Assembly: GCF_029625295.1 (NCBI RefSeq)
Contig: NZ_CP121112.1
Span: 186,001-250,000, forward strand
Direction of reading: 5' to 3'
DNA length: 64,000 nucleotides
Source: Flavobacterium gyeonganense
GTDB taxonomy: Bacteria > Bacteroidota > Bacteroidia > Flavobacteriales > Flavobacteriaceae
Part shown: piece by piece, positions 30,801 through 39,608 of the stretch
How the letters are laid out: every line of letters begins with the position of its first letter
Numbering within the stretch: the first letter of the stretch is position 1
Translations under genes and position numbers: made by a program
Notes under the pieces: generated by a model
What the model was told of the DNA's origin: nothing
Database searches by the model: none
The model's input: only the letters and a program-made list of their open reading frames with translations

Positions 30801-31985
30801 GATAATGGAAAAATAAAGGTAAAAATAGTGGTGAATGAGGAATTTATAAATTTTCCGATGATCAATTCCACCAACACTTATCCTTCATTTGAAATTATTG
30901 TGGAAGATAACGGCGCGGGACTTGACAAAAAAGATATTAAGAAAATATTTGACCGTTTTTATCAGGTCAACAACTTAAATAAGGCTTATTATGGAAGTAC
31001 CGGAATAGGATTAGAAGTTGTACGCGGATTTGTGGAACTACATAAAGGAATGATTGAAGTAGAAAGTGAATTGGGAGTTGGCACCACTTTCAAACTAATA
31101 TTTCCCGTTGGGAAAGATTTTTTTAATGAGAACGAAATATCATTAGAGGAATATAAAAAAGAGAAAAAGATAAGCTATACACCAGTAATTGAAAAAACAG
31201 AGGATCAATCACAAGATGATCAGGAAAAGCAAGATCGGATTTATACTATTTTGATTGTTGAAGACAATGTAGAACTTCGAAATTATTTAAAAAACGAACT
31301 CAAAAAAGAATATAAAGTTTTAGTCGCTGAAAACGGTCAGGTTGGTTTGGAATTAGCTTTGCAAAAATTGCCTGACTTAATTTTAACAGATGTAATTATG
31401 CCTGTAATGAGTGGCCTGGAATTGTGCAAAAATATCAAGTCCAATTTAAAAACAAGTCATATTCCATTAATGATGCTATCTGCTAAAGCCCTGATTAAAG
31501 ATAAATTAGAAGGTATTGATTCTGGTGCGGATATGTACCTGAGTAAACCCTTTGACATGGACATTTTGAGATCAAGTCTGGTACAATTAATCAACAGCAG
31601 GCAGATTATGTTTAACAAATTCTACAATGGAATTACGCCAAAAGCAAAAGAAAAAACAACTACCTTAGATAACGAATTTATAAAAAACACCCTGAATTAC
31701 ATTAATGAAAACATTAGTGAACCCGAGCTAAGCGTTGAAGTTTTGGCTTCGAAAGTATTTTTGAGCAGAAGTCAGTTGTATCGAAAAATTAAAACGCTAA
31801 CGGGTGTATCTGTAAATGAATTTATACGTAACGTTCGTTTAGAAAAAGCAAAAGAACTAATAGAACTGGGCAATGATAATATAACAGAGATTAGTTATAA
31901 GGTTGGCTTTAGTTCTCCTTCCTATTTTACAAAATGCTATAAAGAAAAATACGGATATCTACCAACACATAATAATAAACAATAA
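27849..31985 (+). CDS. Hybrid two-component system sensor/regulator (HTCS)
   Basis: The 1,378-residue single-protein signalling system has a signal peptide followed by a periplasmic two-bladed propeller sensor (about 30-700) with repeated IWIGTNGAGLYKFD-type motifs. A Y_Y_Y domain (about 715-790) and one membrane helix (about 803-825) come next. The HisKA domain has His859 in NISHEFRTPLTL, and the ATPase domain has NVVSNAFK and GIGLEVVRGFVELH. The receiver has phosphoacceptor Asp1181 in ILTDVIMPVMSG. An AraC-type DNA-binding domain (about 1275-1378) is at the C-terminus. HTCS proteins bind an oligosaccharide in the periplasm and activate the neighbouring utilisation locus. Its position between the transporter and a SusC/SusD pair makes it the likely regulator of this xylan region. 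All key residues are present. Confidence 0.95.
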   Translation: MLPQKCFRICVILFFTIHCLFSQNTFENYQFRLVSKETSKSGIYTIAQDQSGVIWIGTNGAGLYKFDGVNYVAYEQNSKITNSINSNLIYVIYVDKRNRLWVGTDEGLCLYNRNLNTFENIEIQKKTGNETVISVKSIIEDNNGNLFLGTFNGGLLKLNTNTRKITSIKLDIPNSENCLINCLAKDKNGTIYLGTNFGLKVVDPIRNKIKKVKINYADQLLKGTLVSMCIDSKQNLWIGNGYKGLVKVDLNQKTKQAILYPITTKRIMSILATDPKTILCATENDGLIIVDDKGDIQKKYVNSKFNSRSLSSNSVWSLFLDKEKRIWLGYYNKGLGVFDKINSKVNIIESLPGNPQSLQTSCVTGIAKDSEGQLWISMEGGGVDVYNPKTKLFRHITKSDTSLYSGLTNDNITNVFIDKNQDIWLSSWNEGIFVLKKGSRNFINYNTKNTPGLTSDNIMSIAQDSRGVIWIGTFAKGLHYYTPSDGKFHHCDSKPFYTNGLTNLDIRKVIADSDNAVWVGSTTGLYKVNTDDFVTFSVTSFRNKMSEKLKNHKSTHTINTLYQASNKEIWIGTDGAGLFSYNKKTDVLKWYINFKGLHEKSISSISESNDGSIWISGKKGITKLDLKNKISLNYSTYDGLLGNDFNNNSVLKDKNGLLYFGSYEGVNYFDPASLVRSKKQLPIYLTDLKLFNKSVAPLEKNSPLIKVLSETKKIILKHDQSVFTIDFIAINYSFPARNEFAYYLEGFEDSWNYVGSKRSATYTNLAPGNYVFKVKASEKNGVWNTKPLELKMEILPPWWKTSFAYLFYSLLLFAAVHFANQYYQNRFKQKQMIEFEQKKAIQIEKLNNKKLQFFTNISHEFRTPLTLILNPLGDIIKNNSTELPEGVVSKLKTIQKSSDRLSRLINELMDFNQLQFNQMTIKLQFIEIISFTKEIVSYFDEEASSRGIHLQFESNKTSLKDWIDPKMFEKIIFNVVSNAFKVTPDNGKIKVKIVVNEEFINFPMINSTNTYPSFEIIVEDNGAGLDKKDIKKIFDRFYQVNNLNKAYYGSTGIGLEVVRGFVELHKGMIEVESELGVGTTFKLIFPVGKDFFNENEISLEEYKKEKKISYTPVIEKTEDQSQDDQEKQDRIYTILIVEDNVELRNYLKNELKKEYKVLVAENGQVGLELALQKLPDLILTDVIMPVMSGLELCKNIKSNLKTSHIPLMMLSAKALIKDKLEGIDSGADMYLSKPFDMDILRSSLVQLINSRQIMFNKFYNGITPKAKEKTTTLDNEFIKNTLNYINENISEPELSVEVLASKVFLSRSQLYRKIKTLTGVSVNEFIRNVRLEKAKELIELGNDNITEISYKVGFSSPSYFTKCYKEKYGYLPTHNNKQ

Positions 31986-32013
31986 ATAATAAAAATTAAA
32001 ACATTTAAAAAGT

Positions 32014-32042
32014 GGCTGTCTCTCAAAAGGACAGCTTTTTTT
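32014..32042 (+). terminator. Intrinsic terminator after the HTCS gene
   Basis: A stem of GGCTGTC (32014-32020) with GACAGCT (32030-32036), with one G-U pair, is followed by seven T. It lies about 30 bases after the HTCS stop codon. Confidence 0.8.
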
Positions 32043-32362
32043 GTTTAGAGGCAGTGTCTGTTTAGAGTATTCTTTTATCTAATTTTTTTAACTAAATCAT
32101 TCTAGTTATATCTAATATAAATTCATTCTTTTTCTAATTTTTCTCTTACATTTTAATTTTCCACTATTATCAAATACAAAAAAAATATCTTTTATTTTTT
32201 CTGATACTAAAAAAATAATATAAAAATATTAATAATTTTTAAGTTACATTTCCTTACATGATACCATCTTTAAATGTTGGTTTTACTGGTTTTGTACATC
32301 TTATGCTACAAAATTGATAGTTTTTGCATCATTTGTGATATGTGAAATTTATGTTAACGTGA

Positions 32363-32370
32363 TATTTTTG
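32363..32370 (+). promoter_or_regulatory. Possible -7 box for the susC1-susD1 operon
   Basis: TATTTTTG fits TAnnTTTG and lies about 262 bases before the SusC start. The nearest TTTG upstream (32332-32335) is 27 bases away, longer than the usual spacing. A position-dependent guess. Confidence 0.3.
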
Positions 32371-32631
32371 GGTTTAACAATTATCAAATAACTAAAAATA
32401 ATTACTAACAATTAAAACAAACCTAAAGCATGAAATGAAAACCAATTATTTTATTGAATACCATTTTAAAATAAAAAAACGAACAATAAAAAATATGATT
32501 TGAAAATATAAATTGAGAAAACATATTATTTACTATTTCTAAAATTTTAAAGAACAGAAAACACAATTCAATACAATAACAAATTTTACAACCGAACAAT
32601 TATTTAACTAAACAAAAAAAACCAATTAACT

Positions 32632-35600
32632 ATGATGTTAAAATTGAAATTTGCAATAATCGCATTGCTTATAGTTAGCACTCAGAATGTGATGGCACAA
32701 ACTAAAACCATAAAAGGTGTCGTTACGGATCCTTCCGGGGTTCCATTGCCTGGTGCCAGTATTAATGTACAAGGATCCAAAAATAGTGCATCAACTGATT
32801 TTGATGGTAACTACGCATTACAAGGAGTTAGTGCGACAGACAAAATAACATTTTCCTACGTTGGATTAACTTCAAAAACAGTCACCGTTGGAGAACAGAC
32901 TGTTATCAATATCAAATTAGCAGAATCAACACAGACCTTAAATGAAGTTGTTGTAGCTTACGGTACTCAAAAGAGAACTAAAGTTACCGGAGCAGTTTCA
33001 ACGGTTAACTCAAAAGATATTGTAGCAGTGCCTATTACTAATGCTGAATCGGCTTTACAAGGTAGAGCTGCTGGGGTTAGTGTAGTAAATGGTTCACCAG
33101 GTTCAAGCCCTACGGTTAAAATTCGTGGATTAGCCACAATGAATAATAGTGATCCTTTATATGTTGTTGATGGGGTTTTAGTAGGTAACTTATCAGGATT
33201 AAATCCAAACGATATTGAATCTATGTCTGTCTTGAAAGATGCTTCAACAACGGCATTATATGGCTCAAAGGCTTTTAATGGAGTTATCATGGTAACTACT
33301 AAAAAAGGAAAAAAAGGTCCTGGTCAATTAACTTTTAGTTCTTATGTTGGGAGCCAAACTGTTACCAAAAGATATGATGTTTTAAACACACAGCAATATC
33401 TTAAGTATGCAAACGATTTAGGAAGTAACTTAACTGCAAGAGCAGCCGAGTTTGGCAATATAAATACCGATTGGCAGGATCAAATATTTCAGAGTGGATT
33501 AATGCAGGATTATAATTTAAGTTTCTCAAATGGTTCTGAAAATTCTTCAAGTAGATATTCTGCAGGATATTTAAAACAAGAAGGTACCTTAATTGGGACC
33601 GGTTTTGAACGCTATTCTTTCCGTGCTAATAACACACAAACAATTGGTAAACTAAGCGTTGGAAGTAATATAGGAGTATCCTTTAGTACTACTAATCCGG
33701 AGCGTAGTGCAGGAGGAAGAACTTTATTAGAGCATGCTATTAAAATGGCTCCATATTTACCAGTTTACAATTCCAGTAATTTAGGCGGATATCAGGGTCC
33801 TTCAGCAGCTGATGGACAAGATGCTGAAAATCCTGTACGTGTGGCCAATCATGGATACCAAAAAGTTAACGGAGTATCTATAATTGGGAACATCTTCGCA
33901 GAATTAGAAATATACAAAGGGTTAAAATTCAGATCACAGGTTTCTTTAGATTATTACTCAACCAGAGATCATACATTTGTGCCTAGTTTCCGTGATGGAT
34001 CAGCACATTTTCAGGATTACTCCACAACTGCAGAAATAAATTCTCAGGGGCAGACTATTGTGTTTGATAATGGTTTAACTTATAAGACTACCATTGCAGA
34101 TAAACATAATATTGAAGTATTAGGGGTAATAACCAAAATTGAGAATAAAAGCCGAAATGTAACCGCAGGAAGCCGTAACTTAATTTCTGATGAAATTGAT
34201 CAGTTAAGTCTTCAGAATGCTAACTTAAGTTCAAATAATTTTGAGACAAACAATTTAGGTTATATCGCTCGTATTAATTATGATTATGATGATAAATATC
34301 TTTTTGCAGTTTCAGGACGTAGAGATGGTTCGTCGCGATTTGGAGCTAATAAACGCTTTGGTAATTTCTACTCTGTCGCTTTAGGGTGGAATATTGCCAA
34401 AGAAAGGTTTATGGAAAATTCTATTTTTAGTACTTTAAAACTTAGAGCTTCTACAGGAACAACAGGAAATGATAAGATTGAAGATTATCGTTACAGCTCA
34501 AGTTTAGCTACTAATTATACATATCCATTTAATGGACAGGCAGGAATAGGAACAACTTCAGGAAGCGCTGCTAATCCAGATTTGCAATGGGAGTCTAAAC
34601 TAGACAGAAACATAGGTTTGGATTTTGGTTTATTCGATGAAACAATCACAGGATCTGTTGAATATTTTAACAATAAAAGTAGTGATATCCTTTTTGCAGT
34701 ACCACTTGCAGCATCTACTGGTTCTCCAGGAGGAACACAAATACGTAATATTGCAGATGTAAAAGTAAGCGGATACGAAGTAACATTGGGTTATAATGAC
34801 AGAAAAGGTGATTTTACCTGGTCTGCAACAGCTAATTTAGGCACCAGCAAAAACGAGGTTACCTATTTAGCACCAGGTGTAACTAGTGTTTTAGGCGGTC
34901 CATCAGGAAGAGCTGGTTTAGAGCAATTCTCAAGATTAGAAGTTGGTCAGCCGTTATTTTATTTCTGGGGTTATCAAACCAATGGAATTTATCAAAATCA
35001 GGCAGAAGTCGATGCGGTTTTAGTTCCGGGGCAAACTACCTTCCAGCCAGGTGACATTAGATTTGTTGATCGTAATGGAGACAAAGTAATCAATTCACAA
35101 GATAAAACAAACATTGGAAATCCATATCCTGATTTCACATACGGTTTAAACCTTACAGCAGCATATAAAAAATTCGATTTTAACTGCTTTATTAGTGGAG
35201 TATCCGGGAATGATGTTTTTAACTCAAATAAATTCGACTTAGAAGCAATGCAGCGTTTGTTTAATTCTGGCACACAAGTTTTAGACAGAGCAGTTGTTGT
35301 AAATGGTAGCGTTACTAATCCATCTGCTACATTGCCAAGAGCACTTGGTGCAAGTCAAAACTGGGCATCAGCCAGTCAGCGATATGTTGAAGATGGCTCT
35401 TATACCAGATTAAAAAATATCACCATAGGATATACATTTTCAGGAGATGCATTTGCTAAATATTTTTCTAACATAAGATTTTATGTAAGTGGGCAAAACC
35501 TTATCACTATTACAAATTATTCTGGTCTTGATCCTGAAATTGCACGTGTGGATGCAAATTCAAATTCAGCAGGTATTGATATAGGAAGATATCCACAACC

Positions 35601-35637
35601 AAAATCAGTAATTTTTGGTCTTGAAGTTACATTTTAA
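32632..35637 (+). CDS. SusC/RagA family TonB-linked outer-membrane transporter 1
   Basis: The 1,001-residue protein has a signal peptide (to VMAQ) and a carboxypeptidase-like regulatory domain (about 25-100, IKGVVTDPSGVPLPGASINVQG). The TonB-box-like TLNEVVVAYGTQKR is followed by a plug with LQGRAAGVSVVNGSPGSSPTVKIRG and SVLKDASTTALYGSKAFNGVIMVTTKKG. A large barrel ends in VIFGLEVTF. It imports oligosaccharides across the outer membrane with TonB energy while the SusD lipoprotein acts as a lid. The SusD gene follows after 13 bases. The gene is directly downstream of the HTCS gene, so it is the best candidate importer for xylo-oligosaccharides. Intact. Confidence 0.95.
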   Translation: MMLKLKFAIIALLIVSTQNVMAQTKTIKGVVTDPSGVPLPGASINVQGSKNSASTDFDGNYALQGVSATDKITFSYVGLTSKTVTVGEQTVINIKLAESTQTLNEVVVAYGTQKRTKVTGAVSTVNSKDIVAVPITNAESALQGRAAGVSVVNGSPGSSPTVKIRGLATMNNSDPLYVVDGVLVGNLSGLNPNDIESMSVLKDASTTALYGSKAFNGVIMVTTKKGKKGPGQLTFSSYVGSQTVTKRYDVLNTQQYLKYANDLGSNLTARAAEFGNINTDWQDQIFQSGLMQDYNLSFSNGSENSSSRYSAGYLKQEGTLIGTGFERYSFRANNTQTIGKLSVGSNIGVSFSTTNPERSAGGRTLLEHAIKMAPYLPVYNSSNLGGYQGPSAADGQDAENPVRVANHGYQKVNGVSIIGNIFAELEIYKGLKFRSQVSLDYYSTRDHTFVPSFRDGSAHFQDYSTTAEINSQGQTIVFDNGLTYKTTIADKHNIEVLGVITKIENKSRNVTAGSRNLISDEIDQLSLQNANLSSNNFETNNLGYIARINYDYDDKYLFAVSGRRDGSSRFGANKRFGNFYSVALGWNIAKERFMENSIFSTLKLRASTGTTGNDKIEDYRYSSSLATNYTYPFNGQAGIGTTSGSAANPDLQWESKLDRNIGLDFGLFDETITGSVEYFNNKSSDILFAVPLAASTGSPGGTQIRNIADVKVSGYEVTLGYNDRKGDFTWSATANLGTSKNEVTYLAPGVTSVLGGPSGRAGLEQFSRLEVGQPLFYFWGYQTNGIYQNQAEVDAVLVPGQTTFQPGDIRFVDRNGDKVINSQDKTNIGNPYPDFTYGLNLTAAYKKFDFNCFISGVSGNDVFNSNKFDLEAMQRLFNSGTQVLDRAVVVNGSVTNPSATLPRALGASQNWASASQRYVEDGSYTRLKNITIGYTFSGDAFAKYFSNIRFYVSGQNLITITNYSGLDPEIARVDANSNSAGIDIGRYPQPKSVIFGLEVTF

Positions 35638-35650
35638 CATATAAAAGATA

Positions 35651-37135
35651 ATGAAAAAAATAAAATATATAGTTGTAGTATTGTCTGGAATTTTGGCCAT
35701 AAATTCGTGTGACACCAAGGATTTAGAATTAAATAATCCAAATGCTTTGTCTCCTGAAACTTTCTTTAAAACGAAAAATCAGGTACAGTCTGCTGTAAAT
35801 GCCTGTTATGCCAACTTGCAGACAAGAGGACTCTATGCGCGCCATATTTTCTTTGCATTAGACCTTATGTCTCAGGAAGCTAAAGGAAATCCACAATTAG
35901 AAGGTAATAAAGTTCCTTTTAGCAATTTTACTTTTGATGCAAGCAGCGACATTATTCAGTACTTTTGGGAAACATGTTTCTTAGGAATATCAAAAACTAA
36001 TTTTTTACTGGATAATGAAGAAAAAATTCAGGCTTTACCTAATTCCATTTTAACGCAAGAGCAAAAAAATAAATTTTTAGGTGAAGCTCATTTTCTAAGA
36101 GCTTATTATTATTTCCTTTTAGTACCTCGTTTTGGCGATTTACCTATTTATACTACACAGACTACTGAAGGTAAAGCCAGAAGCTCAAAAGAAGAAGTTT
36201 ATAAACTGATTGAAGCTGATCTTGATTTTGCTTCCAAAAATCTTTTAAGCAAAACTGTAGAAGATAAAGGAAGAGCAACTAAAGAAGCTGCTTTTGCTTA
36301 TCTGGGAAAAGTCCTGTTGTATCAAAAAAAGTATGATGAAGCTCTTACAGCTTTTAATAAAGTAACAGGATTTACCCTGGAAACTAATTTTTACAACAAT
36401 TTTATGGATGAAACGGAACATGGTCCTGAATCTATTTTCGAGATTGAATACGATGAAACTCTTGGAGTAGGTGATAAATGGGGAAGCGATACAGCTGGAG
36501 ACGGTGTTGCAGAATCAACTCTTAGAGGCCAGGAATATGGAAATCTGGGATGGTTCAATGTATATCCATCAGATAATTTACTGGATGAATATGAAGCAGG
36601 AGATAAACGTTTTGGAGATACTTTTTATGTTCCTGGATCAAAATACAATAATGGAAACAATACAATGACAGCTGCAAACTTTACCTCTTCAGCTGGGATT
36701 AGAAGAGCAGGCTGGAAAAAATATCAAAACTATTATAAGCGTACTGATGAAAATCTTGATTCAAGTATTAACTTCAAAGTTATGCGTTACTCAGATGTTT
36801 TACTTATGAAAGCTGAATGTGAAAGTCTAAGAACCGGAGGTGTTCAGTCAACCGCTATTGGCTATATTAATGAAGTTCGTTTTAGAGCAAATGTACCTCT
36901 ATTGCCAACTACACTTACAAAAGATCAGGTTTTCACCGCCCTTGTTCACGAACGTAAAGTAGAATTAGCTGGCGAACAAGTTCGTTTTGATGATATTATT
37001 AGATGGGGCATTGCAAATACAGCGCTAGCCGGAACTGGTTTTCAAACTGGTAAAAGTGAGTTGTGGCCAATACCAAACAGAGAAACATCTTCTAATCCGA
37101 ATATAAAACCAAGTGATAATAATCCTGGTTACTAA
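35651..37135 (+). CDS. SusD/RagB family surface glycan-binding lipoprotein 1
   Basis: The 494-residue outer-surface lipoprotein (lipobox ending INSC, Cys20) has the SusD N-terminal TPR-like part (PNALSPETFFKTKNQVQSAVNACYANLQTRG, GEAHFLRAYYYFLLVPRFGDLPI). The RagB C-terminal part contains NFKVMRYSDVLLMKAE, INEVRFRANVP, HERKVELAGEQVRFDDIIRWG and LWPIPNRE. It forms a pedal-bin lid on SusC and binds the incoming oligosaccharide. It is followed by a hairpin terminator at 37172, so the operon is susC1-susD1 only. Confidence 0.95.
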   Translation: MKKIKYIVVVLSGILAINSCDTKDLELNNPNALSPETFFKTKNQVQSAVNACYANLQTRGLYARHIFFALDLMSQEAKGNPQLEGNKVPFSNFTFDASSDIIQYFWETCFLGISKTNFLLDNEEKIQALPNSILTQEQKNKFLGEAHFLRAYYYFLLVPRFGDLPIYTTQTTEGKARSSKEEVYKLIEADLDFASKNLLSKTVEDKGRATKEAAFAYLGKVLLYQKKYDEALTAFNKVTGFTLETNFYNNFMDETEHGPESIFEIEYDETLGVGDKWGSDTAGDGVAESTLRGQEYGNLGWFNVYPSDNLLDEYEAGDKRFGDTFYVPGSKYNNGNNTMTAANFTSSAGIRRAGWKKYQNYYKRTDENLDSSINFKVMRYSDVLLMKAECESLRTGGVQSTAIGYINEVRFRANVPLLPTTLTKDQVFTALVHERKVELAGEQVRFDDIIRWGIANTALAGTGFQTGKSELWPIPNRETSSNPNIKPSDNNPGY

Positions 37136-37171
37136 ATGATTTAAGTTAGTTAGGTTGAGTTAGTGTTTTGA

Positions 37172-37200
37172 TAAACAGCGCATGCTAAATGCGCTGTTTA
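37172..37200 (+). terminator. Perfect 12-bp hairpin after susD1
   Basis: Arms 37172-37183 and 37189-37200 pair perfectly (core ACAGCGCAT/ATGCGCTGT) around a 5-base loop. The 3' side has TTTA then TTTACTAAAC, a moderate U tract. It is preceded by GTTAGTTAGG and GTTAGTGTTTTG, a stretch also found before the terminator at 23330 on the other strand. Confidence 0.8.
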
Positions 37201-37388
37201 TTTACTAAACTGATAAAATAATTATCTGCCTGAATATATTTTTAAACTTACACACCAAATTTAATTTTTAATTCCATTAGAAAATAGCCCTAGAATATCT
37301 ATTCTCACAATTCCTATGATTAATTATTACAAAAAACAGAATACCAATTATTAAATAATATAAGAACACTGAACCGTTTTTATTTCAT

Positions 37389-37931
37389 ATGAAAAAAATT
37401 GCATCGCTTTTTTTAATCGTAACGTTGTTTTACAATGTTTTAGGATTTTATATCATGTTTGCTGAACAACAACAGCAAGTGTGGGTGAATGCTATGGAGA
37501 AAACTGATAACTCCAATTTTGAAGTAATTGAAATTAAAATTGATCCTTATGCATATGTTGTAGATTCTGGCTTTGAGGAAGCTAATGAGGATTTTGTGAT
37601 AGAAAATAAAACCTATCATGTCTTTAAGAAAAGAATTATAAACAACGTTTTAAAATTATATTGTCTAAAGAATTCTCATCGTCAGATGTTGAATGATGAT
37701 TTAAAAAAAATTGTAGACAGTCAAATATTTGATACTGATTCAAATAAAGAAAATCCAAGTAAAAAATTAATGAAATCCTTTATACAGGATTATATTCCTA
37801 ATGATAGAATTAATTTAGCAATTACTGACACTAAATTATTCTATACTATTATTTTAAATTCATACAATCCAAAAGGAAAACTCCTTTCAGGGTATTTTAC
37901 TACTAACTACCCTCCTCCTGATATGGTATAG
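37389..37931 (+). CDS. Small membrane-anchored or secreted protein of unknown function
   Basis: The 180-residue protein has an N-terminal hydrophobic segment (MKKIASLFLIVTLFYNVLGFYIMFAEQQ) without a clear cleavage site, so it may stay anchored in the inner membrane with its body in the periplasm. The body has charged and aromatic stretches (VIEIKIDPYAYVVD, NKTYHVFKKRIINNVLKLYCLKN). No family can be named with confidence. Similar short proteins with an anchor, a FEVIEI-like strand and a YCLKN-like strand occur next to TonB-dependent transporters in Bacteroidota, from memory. It opens the haloperoxidase/UnbV block, 170 bases before the first haloperoxidase. Confidence 0.65.
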   Translation: MKKIASLFLIVTLFYNVLGFYIMFAEQQQQVWVNAMEKTDNSNFEVIEIKIDPYAYVVDSGFEEANEDFVIENKTYHVFKKRIINNVLKLYCLKNSHRQMLNDDLKKIVDSQIFDTDSNKENPSKKLMKSFIQDYIPNDRINLAITDTKLFYTIILNSYNPKGKLLSGYFTTNYPPPDMV

Positions 37932-38101
37932 TATTTCAGATGTTAAAAACATAATAACAGACCTGATTATAAACATGTTCTGAAATTCCATCTTAGTCTC
38001 TACTCAAGATTGAAACGTTTATTTGAGGTTTAACATCAACTCTCAATTATTAATACTAATTGATAAAGAAAACTATCAAAAAACCATATAAAACCACCAA
38101 A

Positions 38102-39577
38102 ATGAAAATTCACAAACTAGTATATAAAATACTATTATGTAGTATTTTAACCACTCCTCTATTGGCTCAAACTAAAGATAAAATTAATGAACCTACCGGA
38201 GAAAACAATATGGCCTATAAATGGTCTCAAATTGCAATCACTGCCACAGGTAATGATACTGACAGATTTAAACCAAGACCAACTGTTACTTCCCGCTACT
38301 TAGGGCTCACATTTGTTGCGGTTTTTGACGCCTGGAGTCGTTACGATCAAAAAGCAATTCCGGTCTATTTAAAAGATACAAAAAGAAGACCAGTTAATGA
38401 ACAGACTTTAAAAAATAAAGAGATTGCCATTAGCTACGCTGCTTATAATGCGTTATGCGAATATTATTTTTCAGACAAACAATTGTTTATCGACTTTATG
38501 GTTAAATTAGGGCTGGATCCAAATGATAAATCATTAGATCCTACAACTCCAGTGGGAATAGGAAATTTAGCTGCGAAAGCTGTAATTGAAGCCAGAAAAC
38601 ATGACGGATCAAATCAATATGGAGAAGAAGATGGTTCGAACGGCACTCCCTATTTTAATTATGTAAATTACAAGCCAGTCAATTCTCCAGACGAAATGAT
38701 TGATGTTATTCATTGGCAGCCTAAATATTTTTCAGATGGAAAAGGCGGTAAGTTTGCACCAGGCTGTGCCACTCCATTCTGGAACAAAGTTAAGCCTGTC
38801 GGATTAAAATCAGGAAATCAGTTTCGTGCTGTACCCCCACCTTCATTAGATTCAGAACAACTTAAAAATGAAGTTAAAGAACTACTTGATTTACAATATA
38901 ATTTAACCAACGAACAAAAAGCACTGGTAGAATTTATGCGTGATGGACCAAAATCTGTACAACAGGCCGGACACTGGCTGAAATTTGCCCAGGATGTTTC
39001 GAGACGTGATCATCATACTTTAGATCAGGATGTCAAAATGTTTTTTTACAATCAGGTAACCGCTATGGATTGTTTTATAGCCTGTTGGGATACAAAAATG
39101 TTTTATGATTTTGCACGCCCTTATGCTTTGGTCCATCACTATTATAAAGATCAAAATATAAAAGCCTGGGGCGGTCCTGGTTTTGGAAATATAGAAATGA
39201 AAGGACAAGACTGGAGACCTTATTCACCGGATATATTTTTATGCCCTGCTTTTCCGGGTTATGTTTCAGGACACAGTACAATTAGTGGAGGCTGTGGCGA
39301 AGCATTAAAATTATGGACCGGAAGTGACACCTTCGGAGAATCTGCAACATGGAATGAACCAGGGGCCATGACAGAACCCAATAATATTGGAAAACCTGTA
39401 GTATTAAAATTTCCAACATTCACAGAAACAGCTAATATGGCTGGGATTTCAAGGGTTATGGGAGGCTATCATATTCAATCTGATAATATTGAAGGCTTAA
39501 AATTAGGCAGAAATGTAGCGCATGAAGTATGGAAGTTTTATAACCTTCATATAGGAAATAAAAACTTCAATAAATAA
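38102..39577 (+). CDS. Vanadium-dependent haloperoxidase / PAP2-superfamily protein 1
   Basis: The 491-residue protein has a signal peptide (to PLLAQ). The full vanadate/phosphate site is present: Lys332 and Arg339 in KMFYDFARP (KX6RP), His391 in VSGHST, and SRVMGGYHIQSD with Arg451, His457 (predicted vanadate ligand) and Asp461 (SRX5HX3D). Enzymes with this site either oxidise halides with peroxide or act as acid phosphatases, and the sequence alone does not separate the two. ATG 38102 begins at the signal peptide, and an upstream ATA-rich stretch is not used. It is followed after 31 bases by a UnbV lipoprotein. It contains no sugar-active domain, although its locus has a SusC/SusD pair. Confidence 0.88.
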   Translation: MKIHKLVYKILLCSILTTPLLAQTKDKINEPTGENNMAYKWSQIAITATGNDTDRFKPRPTVTSRYLGLTFVAVFDAWSRYDQKAIPVYLKDTKRRPVNEQTLKNKEIAISYAAYNALCEYYFSDKQLFIDFMVKLGLDPNDKSLDPTTPVGIGNLAAKAVIEARKHDGSNQYGEEDGSNGTPYFNYVNYKPVNSPDEMIDVIHWQPKYFSDGKGGKFAPGCATPFWNKVKPVGLKSGNQFRAVPPPSLDSEQLKNEVKELLDLQYNLTNEQKALVEFMRDGPKSVQQAGHWLKFAQDVSRRDHHTLDQDVKMFFYNQVTAMDCFIACWDTKMFYDFARPYALVHHYYKDQNIKAWGGPGFGNIEMKGQDWRPYSPDIFLCPAFPGYVSGHSTISGGCGEALKLWTGSDTFGESATWNEPGAMTEPNNIGKPVVLKFPTFTETANMAGISRVMGGYHIQSDNIEGLKLGRNVAHEVWKFYNLHIGNKNFNK

Positions 39578-39608
39578 TAGCACAATTACTATCTAAAAAG
39601 CTTTAATT

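Larger units (their letters stand above)
31986..32631. other. Spacer between HTCS and susC1: terminator plus long AT-rich leader
   Basis: The 646-base stretch has no credible gene. It contains the HTCS terminator (32014-32042), a -7-like TATTTTTG at 32363 and a very A-rich segment of about 260 bases leading to the SusC start. Long untranslated leaders are common before SusC genes. I found no clear inverted repeat that would mark the HTCS binding site. Confidence 0.55.

Noticed and set aside
32967..33290. Antisense 107-codon open frame inside susC1
   Set aside because: Opposite the conserved SusC plug domain; the same kind of frame appears opposite susC2, as expected from shared codon pattern.
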